Below the pieces are notes generated by a model that ran no database searches, was not told the origin of the DNA, and worked only from the letters and a program-made list of their open reading frames with translations. Position numbers and translations under genes: made by a program. 64,000 bases of DNA from contig SMMW01000056.1 in assembly GCA_004794655.1 (NCBI GenBank), positions 2,269,501 to 2,333,500 of the forward strand. Reading direction: 5' to 3'. Source of the DNA: Marisa cornuarietis. Its lineage: Eukaryota; Mollusca; Gastropoda; Architaenioglossa; Ampullariidae. Shown here piece after piece: positions 1 through 11,979 of this stretch. Within the stretch, counting starts at the first letter, position 1. Every line of letters begins with the position of its first letter.

Positions 1-3000
1 CGGAATTGCCTGATATTTGCCTGTCTGCACGCCTCACACCCCGACCCAGCTGTGGCCTCACGGGCAGTTTACCCGGTCCGTAGACCCGAATTAAGTACAC
101 GGCTGGTAGGCGGCGGAGATGACAGCTTCGTGTTTTCAAACGCCTGCAACAAGGGTGGAAGAGGGTTAGTGTGGGTGTGTGTGTGGGGGTACATACCGAG
201 AAGCCGCCGGATCTGCCAGTGACTTGGGGGCATGTTCAATGAAGTGCAGCCAGGCGTGGACATGGTCTACCCACACAGCGGCGCCTTAATCAAGGCTTCG
301 TGTAAGCGCTTGTGGAGGAGGGTTAGGTCGGGGGGAGACGTGGCACCTGACCCACTACACCCCAAACCTCAAGCGACAGACGACAGTCGACAGTCAACAC
401 AACCGTGAAAGCTTATACACGGTGTGCGTGTGTGTGTGTGGGTGGGTGGAGAGAGGGAGGAGTTTGAAGGAGAAGGGCATGGTAAATTTAGGCATCAAAC
501 TACCTGTCGATGACCAAATTCGACGCAGGTGTGAAATGCCACTACACAGTAGACTGGAAATAAAATAGTCGCAAAGGGACCTGCCTACTGCCCATTAGAA
601 AACTAAAACATTAGACATACATCAGAAGTTGGTGTATTGGTGTTTTGATGTTGCGATACCTGCTTTTCGCTCTACAGCAAGTTTGTTTTTCTTTCCGCCG
701 TCAAGAACTCAGCCTTTGGATCAGACCACTTTCTGTGGTTTTAACATTTCTACATAATAGTAGCCAGTGGTCATCGCTTGTGTCGTCTTGGCGCTCATTG
801 TGCACGCAACATCAATGAGCAAGGGAGGGGAGGCAGTGGCCTCTCTATCCCCTCCTCACCCAAACACATAGTTCTTACAAGTTGGTGTCTGATATGACCG
901 CCTTATAGTCAATACAAACACACATGGAAGCGAAGGTGAATCATGACAACATATAATCACTTATGTGAAACGAAAATCATTACAAACATGGACACTCGCA
1001 GGGAACAAAAGAAGGTACTGGGAGCAAACCAACGGCAAGTCTTGTTGTGTGGTCGTAAATTTTGAATGATTAAAAGTAAGGACTTTTGGGATGCTATGTT
1101 TCTCCACTTGTAACTGTCCATTCAGCTTACCCAGACTCCACTGTAAGTCAAACGAACAACCGCTGAAATATATATTTTTTTGTTCCTCATGCCGGCCTGG
1201 ATCGTCACCCCATTTTCACACAGACGATATTATTGAAGAGTTTTACACGAGTGTGTTAGGCCATTGTCAACACTTTCTTAGCCGTCGGTGGTTTTACAGT
1301 CCCCCGGCCGTTGGAAGATGAATAAGAAACGAATGTCGAAATTTTTTTTAGCACACGCACGCACGTACTCGCGCGCGGCACACACACACACACGCACACG
1401 AATGTATGAGAGAAACGGGGGACGCAACGTGGATAGGCATAAAGAAACTGATAATTCGAAAGTTAAAGCGAGGGAGAGACCTATTGACAGTCGCTGATCA
1501 TTACAACCGCCGTCAAACTGGTGGGACGGTTTTTGAGCGGCCTTCCCCCCCCCCCCAACAGCTGTCATCAAATAAGTCGGATTGGCGAGTCCCATGGCAC
1601 TGGTCTTTTGTGCAACGGGGGCCTTCGTGGCTCTTGTCTCGCTTGCCACAGAAGGGGGCTCCCCGTGTCTGTCAAAGAGGCGAGAAGGGGTGGGGGATGG
1701 GGAGGGTGCAGGCGGAGAAAAGCAGTTTCTTTCGGCCTTTGTGTCTTGGGTTTTGTCACTGAGCGCCCTAGTAGCACTGAGAACACTCCTTACATCCAAG
1801 TCGAGGTTCCCCCACCCCGCCACCCCCTCCCCCCGAGCGACGAGTGCCCCTTGTTGGTTCTTTTCTAATTACCTGGGGTAGAAGAGCAATAACCTGGGCT
1901 TAGCCGGGTGCTTCAAGACCTGCGGTACTCCAGGTACCTAGCCTTGTCTCATGGTGGTCGTTTGGATAGCTGTTGATTGGGTCCACTCCAGTCCACGTAA
2001 GCCTACTTCACACCCTACCCCGTTCACATGGTCCATGTTATGGGAGGTCATAGAGAACGGTAGAAGACAAGGCCGGGTGGCCACAAAGATGGATGTTCAA
2101 GAGAGGACGGTAGAAGACAAGGCCGGGTAGCCACAAAATGTCGGGAAGACGGAGAGAAAAGAAAACGGCGACAGGTGATGGGGTTGAGCGGGTGCGTCAG
2201 GTGACCACGAACGGTCCTATGGCCGCAGGTGGGTGGCTGGCATACACAACGCGTGTCACAGGTGGTGGACAATTCAAGTGGCCACCTGGTCGGTCATTGT
2301 GTTTGTGTTTGTGTGTGAAGCATTTCCAACGAGTGATTTATTCTACGATCGTCCAGATCCAACCAGTTTCAACGGTCGTTGAGTGGATCTTGCCGTTAAC
2401 AGGACTGTTGCACTGACAAGGACTAATCTGTCTGTGAGGACAGGTGCGAAAGTCTGCTACTGTTTAACACCCCCGTCACTAGACTTTTTGCAAGAAAGCT
2501 TTTTTTTTCTTTTTTCGTCCAAACCTATTCTTTTTGGAATGAGGTTGTCAAACCGCCGTTGTATCGGAAAAACATTCTGACTAAGGCAGGGACTCTTTCG
2601 CGCCCGTCGCACTTGTAACTTGAATGACTTGAATAAATTCTGGTTTCTTCTTGTGGATACCGTCACATTTCTTTCTTTCCATCTTTCTTTCAGACTCCAG
2701 GTAAAAGAATCTTGACGACTTTCCCCCCCCCCCAGCGCTGACACGTTGGTTTGAAATGATAATCGTCATAAAATTTCCCCTCCGTGGCGAAGGAAAACAG
2801 CTTTCAAGTAACACACAAGTGAGCGGCGGGGTGAAAAGGCGCTGGAACAACTAAATGCGGGTGGGCTTTGAAATAGGACCCGATGGCTTGCGGCAAGCAC
2901 TGGTCGCAGAGAAGAGAGAGGGAGAGAGTTCCCTGAACCGAATGAAGACCGTGACGATAATTGAGAACTATTTATTGATGGCACAAGGAAATAGTTTTTA

Positions 3001-5867
3001 TAGATCGCTTCCCAGGCAATGAACGCAGTAGGTAAACGTGTCAACAAGCAGACACGCACACCAACAAAATGATCTTATTTATTCATAGGCAGAGATTATG
3101 CCTGTTATCTGTATTAACTTAGTTGTAGTTAGTATTCAAGTGTGTTGGGTGATGTAAAATAATAATGAATGTGTCAACAGGGTTACAGCATCGTTTGCGT
3201 TGATGAAAACTTGCAAAACTAATTATTCAGAAGCTTAGATTGCGTTTACTTCTCGCCTTTCTTCGGGATCACCACGAAAGGAGCTTCGGTTAAGCAGGCG
3301 ATTGAAGTTGAGCCATCTTGACATGTCTGGTCGGGGTGATATCAGGCTGATATCAGGGCAGCCACTGCCTTCTGCCTGGCTGGCGACACGAACAAGTGCG
3401 ACTTGTGAAGGCAGGCCTCGTGTTTTGTATCTTCTCTTCATCCTTCGGGCGGCATCTCACGCCTGGCTTGTAGAGCTGAATAATTTACGATGAAGCTGAG
3501 CGGGTTGCCAACCACCCATTCCCTCCCCCTGAAGTGAATTTGCCTGCTAACAGCTGTTTTGAAAAGGAGAAATTCATCATCGCTGATCGCAAGTCCGTTT
3601 TGACTTGGCGCATTTGTTCCATGTAGAGGGTTTGAAGTCTTTGGTGGGGCATACAGCTTTTTCCTCGCTACGACTGTTTTTAATAACATTTTATGACACA
3701 CACACACACACACACGCACGCACGTACACACACAGACAAACACGCACATACATGCCTGCATAATAATATACATAGATGCATAAATTGATATTTACATAGG
3801 TACTATGCTTACATACATGGGTACAAGTAATTGGGGATGCTCTAACCCCCATAATTTGATGGAAAACATTTTGACAGTTTGTGAAGCGGGAGGAGACTCG
3901 TCTTCAGCTTGTATGCGCTTTGTTTATTATAATGTTCGAGCCACGGGCATCAAGCAGCGATCTGGAAAAAAAACATTGTTTTGGTCTCACTGTAAACGCA
4001 GGACGTGCTTAACAGAACAAACGAAGGCTGCTTTCGAGCTTTCCATGGAAACGCAAATAAAAGGAAGAATGGTTAGGGGTGGAAATATATATATATATAT
4101 TAATGGGTAAGCCATGCATTGAGTCGGTGCCACATGCACGTGTAAAGAGCGCATGGCGCCGTCTCTATAGTGACAGGTCGGGCTGAAGTAAGATTGACGG
4201 AAATCCGATTGCCCGCAAGATGTATTGGATGGAGCTTCGACTCTGGCACACCAGCCTCCCAACCGTGTCTTGCCTGTAACCGTTTGGTCTCGGATTCTTT
4301 GTGGTTGTGTATAGAAGGGGGGGGGGAGGGTTCTGTACAAGACGAAGTGACAACAGCAGCAGCTGCACCTACTTGTATATTTTTTTTATCTCGCCCGTTT
4401 TGTTTACGGCAATCACGTGCTTGTTTCATATTCACGATGCTAGATTGCATTTCCCAAGAGTTTTGTTGGCGGACGCATACTCAAAACACAATAAACGTGT
4501 AATGAGCTAGGAGTAGGTCTTGTATTGTTTCGTGTGTGTGTGTGTGTGTGAATTGTGTCTTGTGTTTGACGTCTTGTGTGCGTCATTTGTTTGTCGTCAT
4601 TTCGCAGAAGGGATGACGTAAAAATAAGACATTCCTTGGGGGGAATGGAAAAAGGAAACCATCGAGAATTCCGTCTTCCTTAACCTTCTCATCTTCATCG
4701 TTTGGGGGGGCTCGTGTTATGTGTGTGTGATATACGTCGAGCGTATGCAAGGTAAGTGTACGTCCGTCATATTACAAAAAGCAATTAAGCTCTGTGTGTA
4801 TGTGTGTGCGTGTGTGCGCGCGTGTACGCTCGAAAGAGCAGTCAGGCTCATCGATGTAAACAATTATTCGTGTATATAGCCACGCCGCCCGCTCTTGTAG
4901 CGATGCACTTGATGAATATCTTTAATTGTGCGGAAAGCAAATTTTTTGGAAGCCTGGCAAACGCCTGTTTATGTTGCGTTTTTAGGTGGGGGAGGGGGTG
5001 AGGACAGAAAGGCACTTTTTTTCCTTGAGAACTTATGATGCATATGCACGCACGCACATGTATGCATGTGCATACACAGTATTATATACTAATACGTTTC
5101 TGTTAACATTGTTCCTCTAATATTCCTGCCTGACGATTGCCGAATATGAGCTAAAAAATGGCAGCAAAAGATAAAAAAAAAGTGAGGGCAGGGGCAGGTC
5201 GCAAATAATGTTTTTAGTGTTTGTTTTGTTTTACACAAACCGATAAAAAGAGATGTTTGTGTAGCGACCTTATTTTTGTATTGTTTGGATTGTAGCGTTA
5301 AAAATAGAAAACAAATATCATCAGCTGTCATAACATAAAAATGTATAGTCTTTCGGGAATTCAACTCCCATTGGATGTAGTTTGGGGAAACTCGTGTGTT
5401 CGTTTTTGCTCCGTCTTTTCTGTTCTGTCTTTTCGTAAACTGCATGTTTATCTTCTTTTTGCGGGTTTTCTTGTCTGCTTCAAATCAATTGTCCTGTTCC
5501 TAACGGATGCTGGGGGGAAGGGGGGAGAGCCGCCTAATCTGGTGAAGAAAGACTCCTGGGGTTTGAAGGCGACACGAGGTCTGACGCCCTGAACTGTAGG
5601 AAAGCCGGAGGGGAGGGGACTTGCTCAAGTGAGGAAGCCACCTTAGTGGGTTCATTAGCTCAGAAATCATTTGTTAGGTCGTAGGCGACTATATTGGCAA
5701 CTAAGAGGCCAGTGCCTGTAATCACGCACTGGGTTTTTTTTTTAACCCTTCGCTTAGATTCGAATCACAAGACTGACACCCTGTGTGGTTTGTAGGAAAA
5801 TAGAGGCTACTGTGCGTTGTGTACTGTAATACTGTGAAGATATTGTGGTATTTTTTTTACTTGGTGT
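1..5867. other. Non-coding upstream sequence, no supported gene
   Basis: I see no ORF here with codon structure, splice sites or a recognisable domain. The stretch holds scattered (GT)n/(CA)n tracts, for example 3695-3716 and 4532-4550, poly-G/poly-C runs, and a 50-bp imperfect tandem duplication at 2051-2139. The ORFs across it are mostly translations of these low-complexity tracts. It could be intergenic, or a 5' intron of the receptor kinase that starts at 18621. Confidence 0.5.
2051..2139. repeat. Imperfect tandem duplication, period 50 bp
   Basis: The segment with core ACGGTAGAAGACAAGGCCGG occurs at 2057 and again at 2107, with few differences between the copies. It is a local duplication in non-coding sequence and I see no function in it. 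Confidence 0.75.
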
Positions 5868-6036
5868 TTTACGTCGAGCCAGCAACAAAGGCTATATCTC
5901 GGCAAGGCAGCCAGCCCTGTAAACAGATGCCACATGCAGAGAAAGAACAGCGTGCCCGAGACGAGAACTGAACCCAGGACAGCCAACCTTCACTGTATTG
6001 GTGACAGGCGCTAACCGTTGCGCCACCGGACCGCGG
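5868..6036 (-). mobile_element. tRNA-derived SINE
   Basis: Read on the minus strand, the head has an A-box-like TGGCGCAACGGTTAGCGCC and a B-box-like GGGTTCAGTTCTCG about 40 bases further on, which is the layout of an RNA polymerase III promoter of tRNA origin. A non-tRNA body follows. The same body recurs at 40163-40320 and, split in two, around 43114-44500, so this is a dispersed family. The head is too diverged to be a working tRNA gene. Confidence 0.8.
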
Positions 6037-6274
6037 TTTCAGGACACGCAAAACTATCACGAGAGTGACCATAGGCCTCATGTTGTTCACCAGATCACAG
6101 ACTTTTTATTTGTTATTGTTTCAGTAGTATTTTAAAGAGCCATTTTATCGAAAAATATTCACCAGGTAAAGGAGTGCGTAGAGTATAAAGTTTTGTTTAG
6201 ACTGCGTGCAGGGTAAAATAATATATATCACATTTAACACACGCACCACTTTTCGAGAGAGAAGTGGATTTTTT

Positions 6275-6280
<6 letters not shown>

Positions 6281-6302
<22 letters not shown>
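6281..6302. repeat. (TC)n microsatellite
   Basis: A short pure TC run followed by CA dinucleotides in non-coding sequence. Confidence 0.9.
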
Positions 6303-6307
<5 letters not shown>

Positions 6308-7156
6308 ATTTATATATAATCGCATCTAAAAATTGCGGTTGCACAGAGAAGTGAGGTATAAAGATAGAAGATGAGAAAGAATTCAGGTTTTGGCGTGGGG
6401 GAAGGATGGCGGGAGGAAGAGTTCACGGAACAAACATCCAGACGATGATGATGATGATGATGATTTTGATGCCTAGCGTTGCCGACGACGACGATGGCTA
6501 AACCGTCTGCGTAATCGCTGGTGGAATGCTGCGCCTCATTTCGTCATCTCCAGGAGCGACCCCCTACCCCTAGCAGCGAGAGTCGCGCCATCTTCTCAGT
6601 TCGTCATCGGTGCCGACAGGGGGAGCCATTGCCGGCCGCAGGTTAAAAAGAAAAAGAAACGAACTTGCGATTTTTAATGACCGAATGATTAGACTCTTAC
6701 TTTGAGTCTCGAGCCCAACGGCAGCTCGCAGCAGACTCTTAGAATTCGGAAATTGGTAGGGTGGGGTGGGGGTGATGGAGCCTCCTCCACTAGTCGTCAT
6801 GTGCACATTTTTTATGTGGAGAGGAGTGGCTGACAACTACGTTTGCATGTGTGGGCTATGACAAGGTGGCAAAACAAGTTAGTGTGGGCTCTTCACAGTC
6901 ACTACCTCGCTCATATCGTTATTTTTTCCTTTTTTGATGCGTTTTCATATTATCGAACACAGAAAGTTCTGTGCTCTTTGCCAGGGTTCCGCTTTCTTAT
7001 TGAGTTTTTGTTTTCGCTTCATTAGCATGTGTCAGAGACTCTCTAACCGGCGGTGACATTTAGTGACTTCAGAACTTGAATCGACGCGTGTTTCCTAATT
7101 CCTTTCAAATTAAACAAAAGTGATATCGGGATTTGTGTCGGCAGACCATTATTTAC

Positions 7157-7351
7157 TATATTTCTCTGTTCCTGTTACTTGATGCCTTTTGTTTTCTGTT
7201 TCGTCATCAGTACTGACGTTTTCTTTCGTCCCCTTTGTTCTGTATCTACTTAGTCCACGTCTCTTCCTCGTTTTAAGCGCTAAGAGCATGCTCTCTATGA
7301 GTGTGAATATGCGCTATACAAATCTTCACTATTATTATTATTATTATTTTC
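7157..7351 (+). mobile_element. LINE 3' tail remnant (CR1/L2-like)
   Basis: This segment is nearly the same as 56128-56311. Both share a body that ends in GCTATACAAATC or GCTATAAAAATC and then an ATT microsatellite. At the second site the tail is preceded by the C-terminal part of a LINE polymerase ORF, which identifies this copy as a 3' fragment of the same family. Only the 3' untranslated part is present here. Confidence 0.75.
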
Positions 7352-10300
7352 TGGTTACCTGATGGCAAATTTGAGTTTAATTATTTTAATTCCCGTTAAC
7401 CTTAAATAAGTTATTTTTCTTTGAGATCAGATTGTATACCTCAGGGTGTAAGAAGTAAACGTCTGTAGTTAGAAAAGTTTTATTCAGTCGACGTGTTGCG
7501 ATTACATACAGTATTGTAATTTTAAGACATGTTTGTCAGAAACCACTCGAGAGACGGTGCCTTTGTCGGAGTGGACGAAGCATCCGATCGAATTAAATCT
7601 CGGTTGTACCGTCTGCTGCTTTTTCTGTTCCCCGAGAGCTCGAAACTCAAGGACGCGATAAATTCCAGCTAAAGGAGAGCGAACGCGGGGGCAGACAACT
7701 GGTTTCGACATGGCGCCGAGCCGCGCGTGGCTTTTCGCGCCTGTCAGCAGGGGAGAGCATCTAATGAGCGCTGGACTTGCCATCAACGTCGTCAAGGTGG
7801 CGCTGCAGCTGCCAGCCTTACCTCCCTTTGCACTCCGGGACGGGAAGCTGCGCAGCTGGGCGGGTGTTGGGTGCGCAGGCGGAAGATAAAAGGTGGGTAA
7901 TGAATCGATGAGCGCGCGGCACGAACGGATTAAATTAATTTGCCCGCCAGTTGCGACTAATCGCCGAGCCACCTCCGTGTGGCCAGAGCGCCATTATCGT
8001 TCTCGTGCACAGCTCGTTAAAACACCACCAGAGTACTCTCCCTTACATTTTAAAATCATCGGCCAGTGGAGAACGGAAAATGTTGCCAAGTGAAAAGGGA
8101 TGGGGGTAGGGGGGGGGGGGTTCTTAGGTCCCGTGATCGAATGTGCTGCGTTGTCGAACGGGTGTCTGGCACAGCGGAGTTTCTAGCGCGAGAATAAGTG
8201 TGGCATAAATATACCGCATCCCTTTACGGCCGTAAATGAGAAAAACACTCTGGAGTCAGATACAAATTTCTCGACAACAAGGGGGCGACAGGGGCTGAGG
8301 GAAATTAACCTTTAAATATTGCTGCCTAAATTATAAATTATTACAGGTATCATCCGAAATCCCATATGCATAGTGTAATCAGGTTATGAGAATCAGTTTT
8401 CGCTATTCCTTCAAAACTGTCGTTTGATTTCTATGAACAAGTATTAGGGTCATTAGCATCAGACAAGGGTGGGATGGTTACGTTAGTGTGAATCAAGTTC
8501 TTATGGTGGGTGACTTAGCATGAAGGCGAGACTAAGTGGCTGTGAGTCGGCCATCATGTATAGATTTTTAATGGTTAGTAAACATTTTGTATTGAACGGA
8601 AGTGTAAAAAGAAAAAAAAAACGATATCAGGCTGAAGGAAAAGGTATCGCGAGAATGTGCTAAACATTGGGCAGGTCCGCCATGGAAAAAAAATGATTGG
8701 TCTTTTGCGTTCACACCTGGACTTACTGCAGCTTCGTGGCCGCTAGTCATTTACCCTCTCCCTCCCCAACCCCAGACGTGTTTTTCTTTTTTTTTCTCTC
8801 TCTCTGTTTTCTTCCGGACTAACGGAAGGACATCTGCCGTCGGTGAGGCATGCTGGGAAGCAGTGGGACCCGTTGCAGTATAGTGGATGCCGGCCTTGGC
8901 GGCGGATGGCGGAACGAGCGCGCGAGATGCTGCTGCAAGAGGTAGCGGTCTAGCAGACTCGCAAGGGGGGGGGGGGCTGTTTGATGCTCCAGCCCGATTG
9001 CCTTTACCGGAGCTCCCCTCCACCACCGGTGTCTCGACTCCCGACAACATATGGACCGCAGAGGACTGTTTTTCTCTCCCGCCGTGTCATTTGCCCCCTG
9101 CTGACGGGGGCCCGGTACACCTTTCGGTTAGATGCGGGTGGGTTGAGGTGGGGTGTGGAGGTAGTTTTTAGAGGGAGAACGAAAGGTGGTGGAAGAATTA
9201 GGCCAAAGGGCAGGGCGGTGAAGTTGCGATGCACATCCTACAGTCTCACGGTCGGGAGGATTCGACAACGAAGTGTGCGCTGAGGAGGCATCCGGCGCAG
9301 ATTTGTTCTGACGAGTTTCCAGTGGGCTGGTGCGTTTTATTTTGCCTCCCCCTCTACCCCCATCTCAACTCCCAAACCCACCCCTTCGCATGGTTTGGTT
9401 CTGTCACGCTTCGCGGAGACTCGATAAGAAGGTAGTGGGTGCGGTCGCAATGGTTGGCTGGTTGATTGATTTGAGAGGAAAGTGCTTCTAACTACTGTTG
9501 GTTTTGCACTCTGAGAGGAAAGGGGTATGCGGAGTACTTCCTCCAGCAGCGAACAAGTGTCACGTCTAAAAAGAAATACTTGAACCCCAAGACGAGATTT
9601 GAACCTTTGACCCTTTGATTTACCGCTACGCAGTTGGACCGCCCTGGAGTAGTCATACTTAAGAAGCAGGGGTAAGTCGTGGCCCAGGAACAAAATAGAG
9701 AAATTAATGGCAAGCCTCTTAAACTCCAGTCCAGACCCTGCAATGTTGCCTTCTGTTATTTAACCCCTAGGGAATCTTTGCGCCGCTTTTAGGGCCGCAT
9801 GAGTAAAGCAACATCCGTGTAGTCCGGACATCGTCTTATTAACTACAAAAACAAGACGTATCCGACTTACCCTCGTTTCCTAAGAATGTCAATTAGGCGA
9901 GAAGGGGTTAATGGCATCTGCCTCGACTCCAAAATGTTTATGCTAGCCACGTGTTAGATCTAGCTTTCCTGCTGGTCAAATTCTTGGCAAGTGTTTGCCG
10001 AGGTCTAAAGGCCACTTCTAACCTCACGACTTTGAAATAACGATTGAAGGTTTTACATGGTGGTTATAGAAAAATCTTTCCAAGCTTGGTCAACTGTTTG
10101 TCCAAATTTATCAGATGAAGTATAGTGTTTACGGTTCTTATTTACATGCCAGACCATCCAGAAAGAGGCCAGCTACATGTTAGTCACGTGTCCATTGTCC
10201 GTTCCAAACACTACCAATCTCTTGGCTGGTCTTGGCGTTGGTCTTTAAGATCGAGGGAAGCTATGAACGATGTAATTGTAGGTTAAGAGCTGGAAGGCCG

Positions 10301-11901
10301 GGTTCTATGAAGGAGTTACAGTAGGCATGGACAAGGCTGACCGACACCAGACTGGCTGAGACTTTGTCGGATTATCCCTCATCTGAGACTGGTGACGCTC
10401 AACCGAGGTCAAGGTGCAAATTTTGTGGGTTTTGTAAGGATAACATACAGTGTGTGTGTGTGTGTGTGAAAGAGAGAGAGAGAGAGGAAGTGAGTGAGGA
10501 AGAGTGCTTTCACATTCATATATATGCGCGAGCGTGCACGTGTGTAGTTGTGACGGTTTCCTCTTTAGTTTATCAGTTGCACGCGCCCCTATTCGCGATA
10601 AGAGATGAGACGACAGGAACAGAAGACTCGGCCACGTCCAGAATAAAGCCGCCCTTGTGTATCGCCCCTCTCAGCCCCACCCCCCACCCCACAGCTGTGA
10701 TAAGAGCCAACAAGAAGCCTGTTCTCTGCATCTTCCGATATCGGGTACTCACAGCTCACGCCTCTTGGGAGATGAAATTTGGAATTGCGGATGAAATTTT
10801 TCACCAAGAAAGCCGAGGGAGCTGTCCAGATAGCCTCTCTCTCAAAGACGTGGCTGGTGTTGTGGCACGTGCAGGGAGGAAAAGTGGAGGGGCTTGTTAT
10901 GTAACCACGGATGTAAACTCGGGCGTCCTTGGGTTGGGCATGCGGGGTAACTACTCTCTCCTTTTAACCCATCCAACCTCCCACCCCGTCCATTTTCTCC
11001 CCCTGGCCCAAGCGGAGAGGAGCAGATGGTGCAACCGAACGCCCATGCACACCCGTGATTCAACGTCGCTGTATATTTTGCTTCATGGGGTTGGGGAAGG
11101 TACGTCAGATGGCCAATTAACACAAACCTTGCGGCCGCCGATATAGAAACATGAGGAGCGCGGAGACTTTGTACGAACTCGCCGCATGTTGTCAGATGAA
11201 ACACTTTAGCTTGGGTGCCCACCCCCTTCGCCCCCCGCGCTCGCACGTACGCACGTGCGCTAACATACACGCACACGGCACCTGTCAGGGGCGCCTTGCT
11301 GCATGCAAGCTACCCTCACCCTGCGGCAACATCTCTCAGGACCTTGTTGGGTAGACAGCGCATGCCCTCATATAACCGTTGCATCGGTATTATAAAAATA
11401 ATTTCAGCATGAAATTATGTCAAACTTTGTTTTCTTCAGGCTGAAGACGACGTCTGCCAATACCACAGAAATATTGCTTAGGTATTCCCGCATCGGCGTC
11501 GTCGTCATCATCATCATCATCGTTATCACGATCCTTATTGTTATGGATATCGTCGTCTTCTTTTTTTCTTTTTTACTTTCTTCTCTGCATTTCAGATTGT
11601 AGTGAAGCAGCTTCGGTAGGTTATCTGGGTTAGGTGTTTAAAGTGGGCTGTATCATATTGAGCTGGAGACCAGACCTGGTGTTACAGCAATGACTTATTG
11701 TGAATCCCGTTTTCAAAGCTCCCCCCCCCCTCTCTCTCTGTCAGGACAGTTTCGCAGGTAAGGGTGTGATGAGAGTTGAGGGTCCGTCCTCAGACCGCTG
11801 GTGGCGGCTTGTCCGTCTCATTTTCTTCCAAGGAGGGTGTGACATCTTTTGGCAGATGATAACATTTGGTATCGTGTCAGTGATGTCGAGATTCGGTAGG
11901 T

Positions 11902-11979
11902 TTTTGTAGTGTGACCAAATACGTCACGTGATTGCAGTCATTTTGTAGTGTGGCCAAATACGTCACGTGATTGCAGTCA
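11902..11979. promoter_or_regulatory. 39-bp duplication carrying two GTCACGTGAT boxes
   Basis: Two consecutive 39-bp copies each contain ACGTCACGTGAT, which combines a CRE-like ACGTCA half with a CACGTG E-box core. Two further GTCACGTGAT copies lie at 12176-12185 and 13769-13778. In animals this sequence type is bound by bHLH-zip factors such as the MITF/TFE and USF families. That it regulates the downstream receptor gene is inference from position only. Confidence 0.4.

Noticed and set aside
1278..1868. Overlapping ORFs of 70-181 codons on both strands
   Set aside because: GC-rich, proline- and serine-rich translations of simple sequence in every frame, with no splice or domain support.
5960..6036. 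tRNA gene
   Set aside because: The A- and B-box-like segments belong to a SINE head. The rest does not fold as a tRNA, and the same body recurs elsewhere.
10364..11146. 260-codon plus-strand ORF
   Set aside because: It runs through (GT)n and (GA)n tracts, has no domain or codon pattern I recognise, and overlaps equally long ORFs on the other strand in the same sequence.
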